Of a stretch of DNA of 24,568 nucleotides, positions 24,333-24,568 are shown piece by piece. Within the stretch, counting starts at the first letter, position 1. Each line of letters begins with the position of its first letter. The DNA is taken from NCBI GenBank assembly GCA_020722685.1, contig DYKH01000081.1:1-24568 (forward strand), read 5' to 3'. The position numbers and the translations under genes are program-made. This DNA is from Caldithrix sp. (lineage in GTDB: Bacteria; KSB1; UBA2214; DYKH01). The notes below the pieces were generated by a model. That model saw only the letters and a program-made list of their open reading frames with translations. It searched no databases and was not told the DNA's origin.

Positions 24333-24568
24333 ATGAAAAACCTCGCCATGACTGCAATTCTGGCGATGCCGGCAGAAAGCCTTTCCTTTATGATCATGGC
24401 GGCATCATCAGAGGCGATACCACCCGGCGCTGTTTTGCGCGGGTCTTCACCGGTGGCGACTATCATGACGGCGGCAATTACATTCGTTCAGTCTTGCAGA
24501 AGAAAAAGATTCGCGCAGGCTTCTTTTTCACCGGGGATTTCTATCGCAATCCGGAAAACCGGCAATTG
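24333..24568 (+). CDS. polysaccharide deacetylase-like protein, N-terminal part, apparent frameshift, runs off the window
   Basis: An ATG at 24333 opens a short signal-peptide-like sequence, MKNLAMTAILAMPAE. The frame one base back then reads KPFLYDHGGIIRGDTT, CFARVFTGGDYHDGG, VLQKKKIRAGFFFTGDFYRNPE, up to the window edge. This matches the start of the NodB-like deacetylase fold, where the GDYHDGG segment stands in place of the metal-binding TFDDG and FFFTGDF is the second strand. One more A in the GAAAG run at 24375-24379 would join the two parts as AEKPFLYDH with a clean signal peptide. Such exported enzymes remove acetyl groups from N-acetylated glycans. Catalytic histidines would lie beyond the edge. 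The family call is moderate to good; the frameshift may be a consensus error. Confidence 0.65.
   Translation, partial: MKNLAMTAILAMPAESLSFMIMAASSEAIPPGAVLRGSSPVATIMTAAITFVQSCRRKRFAQASFSPGISIAIRKTGN

Noticed and set aside
23435..24466. 343-residue open frame on the - strand
   Set aside because: It lies opposite the LOG gene, which has clear catalytic motifs. The reverse frame has no recognisable domain and is a by-product of codon composition.

Overview
The window looks like a chromosomal stretch of a bacterium from the FCB side of the tree (Fibrobacteres-Chlorobi-Bacteroidetes superphylum; a candidate lineage such as KSB1 or a Calditrichota-like group is my best guess). The main sign is the large secreted protein at 12494-15679, which ends in a type IX-secretion-like C-terminal domain with the NYPNPFN signature. 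The DUF2723 membrane glycosyltransferase and the dispersed palindromic repeats fit this too. There is no rRNA, tRNA or other taxonomic marker, so the placement is inference.

Region 1 (1-1345) holds a cut-off, broken PIN-domain toxin, a frameshifted small nuclease-like gene with an intact DUF2283 partner, and a DUF1844 protein. Region 2 (1731-12227) is a run of nine + strand genes: SAM methyltransferase, GT4 glycosyltransferase, DUF2723/TMEM260-like GT-C protein, UPF0104-type membrane protein, PurE, NCS2 purine permease, RmlD-like reductase, polyprenol-phosphate-mannose synthase-like GT2, and a SurA/PrsA-like lipoprotein without an evident isomerase core. The glycan genes could together charge a lipid carrier with sugar and transfer it to an exported acceptor; purE and the permease are purine genes embedded among them. 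Region 3 (12494-15679, - strand) is one exported DUF362 protein carrying PA14-like, cohesin-like, FN3-like and sorting domains. It converges on region 2 across a double-hairpin repeat.

Region 4 (16115-17044) is a second set of toxin-antitoxin remnants: a solitary DUF433 protein, then an intact antitoxin gene followed by a frameshifted RelE toxin. Region 5 (17206-22283) encodes a glycolate-oxidase-type complex, glcD-glcE-glcF, interrupted by a frameshifted alpha/beta hydrolase and by a palindromic repeat. Region 6 (22455-24568) has an intact alpha/beta hydrolase, a LOG-family protein and the start of a polysaccharide deacetylase that runs off the right edge.

Four genes are each broken by one apparent single-base indel (near 383, 16855, 19094 and 24376), and two or three of these lie in short homopolymers. 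They are either real pseudogenes or residual consensus errors; reads are needed to decide. Three compact palindromic elements (12361-12433, 17091-17156, 20793-20897) lie between genes, and two of them have arms whose sequences differ by compensatory changes.
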